From Rhodospirillaceae bacterium (GTDB lineage: Bacteria; Pseudomonadota; Alphaproteobacteria; Rhodospirillales; JABHCV01), in the NCBI GenBank assembly GCA_018671895.1, contig JABHGV010000074.1, positions 1 to 64,000 of the forward strand: a stretch of 64,000 nt of DNA, read 5' to 3'. A program made the position numbers and the translations under genes. Shown piece after piece: positions 34,216-41,902 of this stretch. Position 1 is the first letter of the stretch; every line of letters starts with the position of its first letter. The notes under the pieces are model-generated. The model searched no databases and was not told where the DNA came from. It saw nothing but the letters and a program-made list of their open reading frames with translations.

Positions 34216-37200
34216 TACAGGTTTTCAATATAGTCCATCACCTCTTGCAAGGCGGGTTCGAGCAGTGGCATGGCCTTGTCAATGCATCCCCAATCATCGG
34301 CCTTGCCAGCCTTTTCCAGATCGGCGCTCAGGTCGGCCAGTGTGTGGGCGCCGACAGATCGTGATGAAGACTTCAACTTATGTCCCGCCCTGCCGATGGC
34401 TTCGGCATCGCGGCCCTCGAAAGCATCATTAATTTCTTTGACGATGGCCGATGATGGATCGCCAAAATCACCGAGGATTTCCTTGAAGGTCTCGTCATCG
34501 TCACCAAAGATATCCTTTAAGGCGCGCTCGTCGATGGCGGGGCTATCAGAAGGAGCGGGTTCAGGAGCAACGTCCGCAGCAGGGGGCTCATCGATTTCCG
34601 TGACGATGATTTCAGGCTCTTCAGACGGCGGGTCAAATTCCTCATCCAGGTTTTGTGACGTCGATGCGGGCATCCACTTGGCCAGTGTTTTCTTCAGCTT
34701 GTCCATCTCCAACGGCTTCGATAAATAGTCGTCCATGCCTGCATCAAGACACCGGTCGACTTCTCCCTGAAGGGCATTGGCGGTGATGGCGACAATCGGA
34801 ATGCGTTCGTCTGCTCCGGCATCGGCTTCGGCCTTGCGGATTTCGCCGGTCAATTCATAGCCGTCCATTTCCGGCATGTGGCAGTCGGTAAGCAAAACTG
34901 CATAAGAACCATTCTTCCAGGCATCCAGCCCCTGAACGCCGTCGTCTCTGACCTCGCAGGCGTAACCCAACATTTCAAGCTGGCGACGAATGACGTCCTG
35001 ATTGGTGATGTTGTCTTCGGCGATCAGGATTAACTGCCCCGCGGCTCTTGCTTCATCAACGCTTGGGGCTTTCTTCTTATTACTAGCGATCTTGCTGCCA
35101 TCATAGTCGATGTCCGGGCTTGCCCGACCCGTCGCCATGGCAACGGCGTGAACGAAGGTCGAGCGACGCAGCGGGTTCGACACCACCACAACCTTGTCCG
35201 GAAGCACCATGCCTTTTTTCGTTTTGCGATCGGATGTCAATAAAACGAAGCGAAGACTGTCGGTCTTGTTTCTAAGGGCCGCCAGCAGCTCTTCTTGAAC
35301 ATCACGGTCCCACCTTGATCCGATGACGACAATATCGAAAGGCGTCTCATTGGCGATGGCCTCGTCGACCATTTCCTCAATGTCCGATATGTCGGGCGAC
35401 AGGGTGACGCTGGCACCATAATGTTCAAGGTAATTGCCTATATATTCCCGCCCTTCATCACTGTAAACGGCGCTCAGAACATTGATTTTGGAAAGATCGT
35501 GACTGTCGGCACGGTCGCGTTCCTTATCGGCGACGCCGAACGGGATGGTAACGGAAAAGGTCGAACCTTGCCCTTCGACGCTCTCGACATTTACTTCACC
35601 GTGCATGATGTCGGTCAGGTTTTTACATATGGAAAGCCCCAGTCCGGTGCCTCCGAAACGTCGGGTTGTCGAGCTTTCGGCCTGGGTGAAGGGCTTGAAC
35701 AGGTTCGTGACGGCGGTTTCCGACATGCCGATGCCGTTATCAATGATCGAGAAGACGACGGTGATGTTTTTCGCATCGCGCTTGTCGGCTAAATCGGCGC
35801 GGATGATCACCTTGCCCTGCCTGTCAGGGGTTGATTCCGTGAACTTGACGGCATTGCCTGCCAGATTGAATAAAATCTGACGCAACCGAACCTGATCGCT
35901 CAACACCCACGAGGGGATGTCTGGGTCGATATAGATAATCAGGCGCAGATTTTTCGGCGTTGTGTTGGGCAGCAATGTCTCGGCGACGCCTTCGATCACG
36001 TCGCGCAAAGACACGGGGATCATCTCCAGATCCATCTTGCCGGCTTCGATTTTAGAGAAGTCGAGAATGTCGTTGATAATTTGCAACAGGGAATAAGCGG
36101 AATCGCGGACGGTACGCATCATTTGATGCTGGTCTGTATCCAAGTGTGTTTCACGCAGCAGGTCAATCATGCCGACGACACCGTTCATGGGCGTGCGGAT
36201 TTCATGGCTCATGGCGGCCAGGAACGACGATTTTGCCTTGGTCGCCGATTCTGCTTTCTCTTTCGAGAACATCAACTCGACTTCCATTTGTTTGCGTTCG
36301 GTGATGTCTCGGATAATGCCGGTATAAAGCACTCGTTGGTCTGTAACCGATTTTCCTAGCGCGATGTCCATGGGGAATTTGGTGCCGTCTTTCCTAAGGC
36401 CCGTAACTTCTCTATTTGATCCTATGAAAGTGGAATTCCCGGTGCGGTGGTAGTTCATAATATAGCCGTCATGCTCGCTTTGCATGGGCTCGGGCATCAG
36501 CATTTTGACGTTCTTGCCAAGCACGTCGGCTTCCTTGTGGCCAAAAATCTTCTCGGCGGCGGGGCTGAAACTTTGGATAAGCGCCTGTGTGTTAATCACC
36601 ACAATGCCGTCGGCCGCATTCTCAATAATGCTGCGCATCCGGGATTCGCTGTTTTGAAAGTCGAGGGTGCGCTCGACAACCAGCTCTTCGAGGCTTCCCT
36701 GGTGAGCATCAAGGCGTGCGCTTGTTCTGTAGAAGAAGAAAAGGAACAGACCGAATGCCGCCGTTGTTCCCCCGGCAAACAAAGTCAGCTTGATAATTTG
36801 TTGAGAAAAACGGGCAGACGGGGCATGGACGGCAATCAGGTTCATTGGAAAGGGCGAGACGGCGATGGCCGAGAATTCCAGAGCATCGCCGATGGTATTT
36901 TGTTTTGATGCGATCACCGACTGAAAATTCAAACCCGATGATTCAAGAAGGCCGTCCAATTCCTGTTGGTGGCCGACATCGTCGGCATCAAGTTGTGATT
37001 TTCCCGATACCAGTATTTTCCCGGAGTTGTCGACCAGCGCAGATACGGTCACGTGATGGTTTATCGAGGCCCGGATCAGGTCTTGAATTTTATTCGAATT
37101 CAGCAATACGACTGCGTAAACTTTTTGGCCGTCAAAAACGATGCGTTGCGTCATTGGCAACAGGGGAACCTTACTGTTATCGGTGACAATTTCTTCGTGA

Positions 37201-37682
37201 ACGACAAGCCGGGCGGGAAAGAATCCCTTTTGTCTACCCATCGAGACAATGGTTTCTTCCGATACTTCATTGGTGTGAAAGCCGGCACGCATCAGGACCT
37301 TTCCCGATTCGACAAGGGCAAATCCGAAAAGTTCCGGAACATTAATTATGTACGAGTCAAAATTCTTTACGCCCCACTCGCCAGCCTTTTCTCCGACTTG
37401 TTTAATGGCCCTCGCTTGCAACTGGGTGATGACTTCGGTGTAGATGATCAAGTTGCGCAATTGATTTTTCGAGATCAACAGGCTGGAGGAAACCTGTTCA
37501 TTGTTGCTATCATTTTCCGTCTGGATATCCTTGTTCAGGGAATACCCATAAAGCCCGACCATCGCCACCAGAACGATGGCGACGGTAACGGTGACGAAAT
37601 AAAAGGTACGGCGATTGGTATTGCGAACCAATGCGCGATGTTTTTTTGGCCGGGTATTATTAGTTTTGGACAATTTCGGCAA
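34215..37682 (-). CDS. Hybrid sensor histidine kinase (periplasmic sensor, PAS, HisKA, HATPase, REC, HPt)
   Basis: The 1155 residues read in order: membrane helix (about 27-47), periplasmic region (48-298), second helix (300-320), PAS (345-470), HisKA with His493 in SHEIRTPMN, HATPase (600-715; NAVKFTES, DNGIGM, GGTGLGLSI), a receiver-like domain without a clear phospho-Asp (about 730-850), a true receiver (880-1005, Asp933 in LLTDCHMPEMDG) and a C-terminal HPt domain with His1101 in RAGHKLKSSS. It could run a full internal phosphorelay. Its 5' end overlaps the solute-binding-protein gene by 23 bases, so that protein is a likely periplasmic input. No separate response regulator lies nearby. 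Confidence 0.92.
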   Translation of the reverse strand: MPKLSKTNNTRPKKHRALVRNTNRRTFYFVTVTVAIVLVAMVGLYGYSLNKDIQTENDSNNEQVSSSLLISKNQLRNLIIYTEVITQLQARAIKQVGEKAGEWGVKNFDSYIINVPELFGFALVESGKVLMRAGFHTNEVSEETIVSMGRQKGFFPARLVVHEEIVTDNSKVPLLPMTQRIVFDGQKVYAVVLLNSNKIQDLIRASINHHVTVSALVDNSGKILVSGKSQLDADDVGHQQELDGLLESSGLNFQSVIASKQNTIGDALEFSAIAVSPFPMNLIAVHAPSARFSQQIIKLTLFAGGTTAAFGLFLFFFYRTSARLDAHQGSLEELVVERTLDFQNSESRMRSIIENAADGIVVINTQALIQSFSPAAEKIFGHKEADVLGKNVKMLMPEPMQSEHDGYIMNYHRTGNSTFIGSNREVTGLRKDGTKFPMDIALGKSVTDQRVLYTGIIRDITERKQMEVELMFSKEKAESATKAKSSFLAAMSHEIRTPMNGVVGMIDLLRETHLDTDQHQMMRTVRDSAYSLLQIINDILDFSKIEAGKMDLEMIPVSLRDVIEGVAETLLPNTTPKNLRLIIYIDPDIPSWVLSDQVRLRQILFNLAGNAVKFTESTPDRQGKVIIRADLADKRDAKNITVVFSIIDNGIGMSETAVTNLFKPFTQAESSTTRRFGGTGLGLSICKNLTDIMHGEVNVESVEGQGSTFSVTIPFGVADKERDRADSHDLSKINVLSAVYSDEGREYIGNYLEHYGASVTLSPDISDIEEMVDEAIANETPFDIVVIGSRWDRDVQEELLAALRNKTDSLRFVLLTSDRKTKKGMVLPDKVVVVSNPLRRSTFVHAVAMATGRASPDIDYDGSKIASNKKKAPSVDEARAAGQLILIAEDNITNQDVIRRQLEMLGYACEVRDDGVQGLDAWKNGSYAVLLTDCHMPEMDGYELTGEIRKAEADAGADERIPIVAITANALQGEVDRCLDAGMDDYLSKPLEMDKLKKTLAKWMPASTSQNLDEEFDPPSEEPEIIVTEIDEPPAADVAPEPAPSDSPAIDERALKDIFGDDDETFKEILGDFGDPSSAIVKEINDAFEGRDAEAIGRAGHKLKSSSRSVGAHTLADLSADLEKAGKADDWGCIDKAMPLLEPALQEVMDYIENL

Positions 37683-38670
37683 CTGACATCATTTGCGGCG
37701 AAATTTTCAAGTTCAATTCATTGACGACCGCCATGTTAATAACAATGGCGAATTCTTCCGGAAGGTCGATTGACAATTCAGCCGGGGTTGCGTCGCCATT
37801 TAATATTTTCTCTGCCAGAACTGCCGCGCGCTTCCCGGTCTGTCGATATGAAACGCCGACCCCGATTGCGGCCTTGCCGTCGCGGACAGGGTTCTGCCCC
37901 GACGAGAATATGGGAAGACCCAGATTAACAGCCGTTTGCGTGAAAAATTTCGCATGGGCATTCAGCAGGGAACTGGGCGGGAAATATATTAAATCGGCAC
38001 CTGCGCCTTTAAGTTTCCTGAGTGACATTGTCATGCGGTTTTCAACTTCTCCCTTATTGTCGCTGGACACGATTTCCTCGATCAGAATCTCGACACCCAA
38101 CTTGGTAGCGGCTTGTTTCATTGCTTTAATAGAATTCACAACGTTGACTTCGTTGTTGTTGACGACAATGCCCATTTTTTTAAATGTCAGGCTATCAACG
38201 GCGACAGACAGTTGTTGTTCTTCTGTCAAAACGTAACGAACACCCGTGATGTTCCGCCCCGATGATTGATAATTATCAACTAATTTACTGCGCAAGGGAT
38301 TGGACGGAAACATGAACACGGCCGGAATGTCGGTGATATTTTGCTCGGTGTTTACGGCATCATAAGTACCCAGAATGCCGACGCTGACAGATGTTCCCCA
38401 TGTGACGACAAGATCAGGCCGGGTTTGCTTAATCTCTTTCACGAACCCGGGCAGTTTTTTCTTGTCGCGGGCGGCGTCCCGATGAATCAGTTTGTATTTC
38501 AGCCCACGGTTATCCAGATATTCCTTGAACCCTTCGCAGCCCTCTTCGAAACCACGCCAGGTAACAAGATAGATGTTTTTGACACCGTCCTGGGAATAAG
38601 CCGGAGGATTGAACGCAAATGTTGATACCAGGACAAATGTTACCAGGAATATTCCACGCAGAATTTTCAC
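37660..38670 (-). CDS. ABC-type substrate-binding protein, orphan (PF04392-like)
   Basis: The 336-residue precursor has a signal peptide (about 1-26, ILRGIFLVTFVLVSTFAF ... AYSQ). The mature part is of the ABC_sub_bind/TrpX type: YLVTWRGFEEGCEGFKEYL, RPDLVVTWGTSVSVGIL, IPAVFMFPSNPLRSKLV, GADLIYFPPSSLL and GLPIFSSGQNPVRDGKAAIGVGVSYRQTG. The ligand is not readable; known members bind amino acids such as tryptophan. No permease or ATPase gene adjoins, and the sensor kinase overlaps its 3' end, so a sensing role is more likely than transport. The start is GTG with GGGAGG upstream. Confidence 0.85.
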   Translation of the reverse strand: MKILRGIFLVTFVLVSTFAFNPPAYSQDGVKNIYLVTWRGFEEGCEGFKEYLDNRGLKYKLIHRDAARDKKKLPGFVKEIKQTRPDLVVTWGTSVSVGILGTYDAVNTEQNITDIPAVFMFPSNPLRSKLVDNYQSSGRNITGVRYVLTEEQQLSVAVDSLTFKKMGIVVNNNEVNVVNSIKAMKQAATKLGVEILIEEIVSSDNKGEVENRMTMSLRKLKGAGADLIYFPPSSLLNAHAKFFTQTAVNLGLPIFSSGQNPVRDGKAAIGVGVSYRQTGKRAAVLAEKILNGDATPAELSIDLPEEFAIVINMAVVNELNLKISPQMMSVAEIVQN

Positions 38671-38720
38671 AAGAGGATCCTCCCGTCAGTCGTCATTTTG
38701 GACGCTTGTCCAAGTTATTG

Positions 38721-38754
38721 ATCATGCGATCACGCATAACGCGATTATGTGTTT
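38721..38754. promoter_or_regulatory. Palindrome-rich region upstream of the sensor operon
   Basis: Two short imperfect palindromes, TGCG-ATCA-CGCA and CATAA-CGCGA-TTATG, lie side by side in the A/T-rich leader of the solute-binding-protein gene. They could be operator sites. No clean promoter hexamers were found with them. Confidence 0.3.
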
Positions 38755-38829
38755 AACCTAACTATTCAGTAGAATAATTCAAGGTATTCGGGGCCACAGA
38801 TGGAAGGCGTCAACTCGCCGCGAAACGAC

Positions 38830-38858
38830 AAACCCTCCCGGGTTTCCCGGAGGGGTTT
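38830..38858 (-). terminator. Second (duplicated) tRNA-Ala terminator
   Basis: The stem AAACCCTCCCGGG / CCCGGAGGGGTTT has two mismatches and a three-base loop, followed on the minus strand by a T-rich stretch. It is a diverged copy of the terminator next to tRNA-Ala. Confidence 0.65.
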
Positions 38859-38943
38859 CGATGGTGGAGCCCGACCGGCGGAGCCGGAAAACCAGAACCC
38901 GAGGCGAAAAGACAAAACCCCCCGGTTTCCCGGAGGGTTTCGA

Positions 38944-38954
<11 letters not shown>
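38841..38954. repeat. Tandem duplication of the tRNA-Ala 3' end plus terminator
   Basis: The segment running from the terminator's right arm through CGATGGTGGAGCC occurs at 38841-38871 and again at 38924-38954, about 83 bases apart and nearly identical. The second copy is the real 3' end of the tRNA. The first is a remnant without the tRNA body. Confidence 0.8.
38915..38940 (-). terminator. Rho-independent terminator of tRNA-Ala
   Basis: On the minus strand AAACCCTCCGG pairs with CCGGGGGGTTT over 11 positions with one mismatch and a GAAA loop, then TTTGTCTTTT. It lies three bases past the tRNA CCA end. Confidence 0.8.
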
Positions 38955-39019
<65 letters not shown>

Positions 39020-39147
39020 TTAGATGGGAATGCGGCTGGCACGGGTGAAACCCGGTGTGTCCCCGCAAGGCTGGGATACATAAGCGTGGCGAAGGTTCAA
39101 GGCAAGTAAAAAACGTTGCAGGGGACGGACGTCAAGGCATGGCGGCT

Positions 39148-39540
39148 TTACTTGTCGCCAACCCCATCGTCGACGTGCTCAAGAACTTCAGAAACGTCAT
39201 CGTCGTCCTCGCCCAGGTCCGATGCGTCTTCGATCAGCGCATCATCGTTTTCGTCATCGTCTTCCAGTTCCTCGACATCATCATCGGTAGCGGGATCATC
39301 AACGGCGCCATCGGCAAGGGTGTCTTCGGTGGGTTTGTCTTCCGCCGGGGTTTCCGCAGTGGCGGCGGGCGTCTCGGCGGCTTGTGGTGCCGGGGCGGGC
39401 TCTCGCCTCGGCTTGGCAGGCTTTGCCACGACGATTGTTTCACCGCACTTCGGGCATACGGGCGGGTTCTTCTTGAGATCAAAAAAACGGGCCTCGCAGC
39501 TATTACACGTGCGCTTGGTCCCCAAAGCTGGCTTCGTCAA
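39148..39540 (-). CDS. TIGR02300/FYDLN-type zinc-ribbon protein with acidic tail
   Basis: The 130-residue protein starts with a small zinc ribbon (about 10-36, CNSCEARFFDLKKNPPVCPKCG), the FYDLN-type domain conserved across alphaproteobacteria. A Pro/Ala-rich linker follows, then a very acidic tail (Asp/Glu runs from about 75 on). The start is TTG at 39540, supported by GGAGG seven bases upstream; a nearby ATG is out of frame. Function is unknown. Its place between tRNA-Ala and aroA is the usual one for this family. Confidence 0.85.
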   Translation of the reverse strand: MTKPALGTKRTCNSCEARFFDLKKNPPVCPKCGETIVVAKPAKPRREPAPAPQAAETPAATAETPAEDKPTEDTLADGAVDDPATDDDVEELEDDDENDDALIEDASDLGEDDDDVSEVLEHVDDGVGDK

Positions 39541-39654
39541 CCTTCATCCTCCGCTGTAGACATTTACATCCCCTGAAATCCAATAGCCATGTTACAGGGG
39601 GTCTGTCAAAAGCAAAAATTTAAATACAGGTCCCGACAGGCCAAGCCTCGGCTA

Positions 39655-39682
39655 TTGGCGATGCCGGGAAGTGTGCTAAAAA
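39655..39682 (+). promoter_or_regulatory. Possible sigma-70 promoter of the aroA operon
   Basis: TTGGCG (39655-39660) and TAAAAA (39677-39682) are 16 bases apart, upstream of aroA and pointing away from the zinc-ribbon gene. Pattern match only. Confidence 0.4.
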
Positions 39683-39758
39683 CCTTGCGACAGGGCCATC
39701 GGGCGACAAAAATTCCGTGGCCAATTTTTTTCATGCCGGGTTTTGGAAAACCATAATT

Positions 39759-41087
39759 GTGACGCCGTTGATCTCATCTGCTGCCGATGCACTCGCAGGA
39801 ACGATCCATGTTCCGGGCGACAAGTCGATCTCGCACCGGGCTCTTCTTTTAGGCGCGCTGTCCACGGGGCAAACCCGTATCGAAGGATTGCTGGAAGGCG
39901 AAGACGTGCTGGCGATGGCGGCGGCCTTAAGAATGATGGGCGTCACTATCAGCAGGACGGGTGATGGCGTGTGGACGGTTAATGGACGCGGCATCGCCGG
40001 ATTGGGAGAACCCGACGGCATCCTTGATATGGGCAATTCCGGTACCGCGGCGCGGCTGTTGATGGGGGTGCTGGCCGGACATCCGTTTCCGGCGACGTTG
40101 ACCGGCGATGCCTCACTGAATTCCCGTCCTATGGGCCGGGTGACCGAACCGCTCAGCGCCATGGGCGTGGTTTTTAACGCCCGTTCGGGCGACCGTTTGC
40201 CGTTGACCATGACCGGCAGCGCCGATCTGCTGCCTCTCGATTACCGGCTGCCGGTGGCGTCCGCCCAGGTGAAATCGGCGATTTTGCTGGCCGGGCTGGC
40301 ATCACCGGGGGTCACCCGCGTGGTCGAACCGACCCCGACCCGCGATCACACGGAACGCATGTTGCAGGCTTTCGGTGCCGAACTGACAGTAGAGCCTGAT
40401 TCTGACGGCGGACGCTCAATTTCGCTTCAAGGTCAGCCGGAACTGACTGCCACGGATGTTGTCGTGCCGGCTGATATTTCCTCAGCCGCCTTCCCGCTGG
40501 TCGCGGCATTGCTGGTTGAGGGATCGGACATCACCGTCGAAAATGTCGGCATCAACCCCGAACGCATCGGGCTGCTTGATGCACTGGATGCAATGGGGGC
40601 CGATATTCGGCTTGAAAACAAGCATCAGGTCGCGGGCGAGCCGGTCGCCGATATTCGCGCCGTTCATGGCCCCTTGAAGGGAGCCGACATTGACCCCGGA
40701 CGCGCTGCTGCGATGATCGACGAATACCCGATCCTTGCCATTGCCGCAGCTTTTGCCACGGGTACCACGACCATGAAGGGGTTGGGGGAGCTCAGGCACA
40801 AGGAAAGTGATCGACTGTCCGCCATGGCGCGCGGGCTGAAGGCCGCAGGCGTCGAGGTCGAAGAAGGCGATGATTATATGATCGTCCAGGGAGATGGCAC
40901 ACCACCTGTCGGCGGGGCCGCCATCAAAACCGGCCTCGATCACCGTATCGCCATGGCATTTCTGGTCTTGGGCATGGCCAGCAACGCGCCCGTCAGCATT
41001 GATGACGCCGCCCCGATCGAAACAAGCTTCCCGGATTTCACCAACCTGATGAACCGTATTGGGACAAAGATTGGACCCGTAACATGA
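39759..41087 (+). CDS. aroA: 3-phosphoshikimate 1-carboxyvinyltransferase (EPSP synthase)
   Basis: This is the sixth step of the shikimate pathway: shikimate-3-phosphate plus PEP gives EPSP. About 442 residues with PGDKSISHRALLLGAL (phosphate site, Lys and Ser), GNSGTAARLLMG, PTRDHTERML, and GELRHKESDRLSAMA near the C-terminus. Ala in the GNSGTA motif region resembles the glyphosate-tolerant class II enzymes, but tolerance cannot be inferred from this alone. The GTG at 39759 is the likeliest start. A GTG at 39717 would add a leader not usual in the family. It overlaps cmk by four bases. Confidence 0.93.
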   Translation: MTPLISSAADALAGTIHVPGDKSISHRALLLGALSTGQTRIEGLLEGEDVLAMAAALRMMGVTISRTGDGVWTVNGRGIAGLGEPDGILDMGNSGTAARLLMGVLAGHPFPATLTGDASLNSRPMGRVTEPLSAMGVVFNARSGDRLPLTMTGSADLLPLDYRLPVASAQVKSAILLAGLASPGVTRVVEPTPTRDHTERMLQAFGAELTVEPDSDGGRSISLQGQPELTATDVVVPADISSAAFPLVAALLVEGSDITVENVGINPERIGLLDALDAMGADIRLENKHQVAGEPVADIRAVHGPLKGADIDPGRAAAMIDEYPILAIAAAFATGTTTMKGLGELRHKESDRLSAMARGLKAAGVEVEEGDDYMIVQGDGTPPVGGAAIKTGLDHRIAMAFLVLGMASNAPVSIDDAAPIETSFPDFTNLMNRIGTKIGPVT

Positions 41088-41755
41088 GCAACACGCCGAA
41101 ATTGATCGCCATTGATGGCCCGGCGGCTGCCGGCAAGGGGACGCTGGCGAAGAGACTGGCCGCACACTTTGATCTGCAATTGCTCGATACCGGGTTGTTG
41201 TACCGGGGGGTCGCACGCAAGGTTCTCGATGCCGGTGTCGAGGTCGCTGATAATCCGGAAGCCTACGCCAAGATTGCCGGTGAGACTGCACGTGGGCTGG
41301 TTGCCGCCGACCTGGAAGTCGATGGCCTGCGTACTGATGAGACGGCGCAAGCAGCCTCGCGCGTATCGGCGGTGCCAGAGGTCCGCGCCGCCCTGCTGGC
41401 CTTCCAGAGAGACTTCGCGGACACCCCGCCATACGACGGCAAAGGGGCAGTTCTGGACGGTCGCGACATCGGCACCGTGGTTTGTCCGGATGCTCCGGTC
41501 AAATTGTTCATAACGGCCTCCACAGAAGTCCGAGCAAAAAGGCGTCTTAAAGAGTTGCAGGATCGGGGTGTTGAAGCTATATATGCCGGCGTTCTGGAGG
41601 ATATGCAGCAAAGAGACGCCCGCGACCAAGGTCGTGACGCCTCACCGCTGGTCCCGGCAGAAGATAGTTTTCTGTTGGATACCAGCGATCTCGACGCCGA
41701 TCAGGCGTTTACGAGTGCGCTGGAATTCATCGCCTCCAGGGAACCTTTCGGCTAA
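41084..41755 (+). CDS. cmk: Cytidylate kinase
   Basis: The 223-residue enzyme phosphorylates CMP and dCMP. It has the P-loop IDGPAAAGKGTLAKRLA (about 9-25), DTGLLYRGVARKV, the CMP-binding RDIGTVVCPDAPVKLFITAS and the lid segment RAKRRLKELQDRG. The start overlaps the aroA stop (ATGA). The order aroA-cmk-rpsA is ancient and widely conserved. Confidence 0.95.
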   Translation: MSNTPKLIAIDGPAAAGKGTLAKRLAAHFDLQLLDTGLLYRGVARKVLDAGVEVADNPEAYAKIAGETARGLVAADLEVDGLRTDETAQAASRVSAVPEVRAALLAFQRDFADTPPYDGKGAVLDGRDIGTVVCPDAPVKLFITASTEVRAKRRLKELQDRGVEAIYAGVLEDMQQRDARDQGRDASPLVPAEDSFLLDTSDLDADQAFTSALEFIASREPFG

Positions 41756-41848
41756 GGGCCCGATCACAAAAAGGCCCACCTGATCGTATCGATACCCGAC
41801 GGCCCTTTCGCGTGGTGCGCAAGGGTTCGAGTCAATTTCCGTCAAAGT

Positions 41849-41869
41849 CCACCGGCAACGACCGGGTGG
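41849..41869 (+). promoter_or_regulatory. Hairpin in the rpsA leader
   Basis: CCACCGG and CCGGGTGG can pair with one bulged base around CAACGA, about 33 bases before the rpsA start. S1 represses its own mRNA in known bacteria, so a structured leader is expected. That this hairpin does it is an inference. Confidence 0.35.
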
Positions 41870-41902
41870 CCGGAAAGTTACAGTTACTTAAGGATACCTA
41901 TC

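Noticed and set aside
39055-39576. Plus-strand open frame over the zinc-ribbon gene
   Set aside because: It is the complement of the acidic-tail codons. The minus strand has the Cys motif and a ribosome site.
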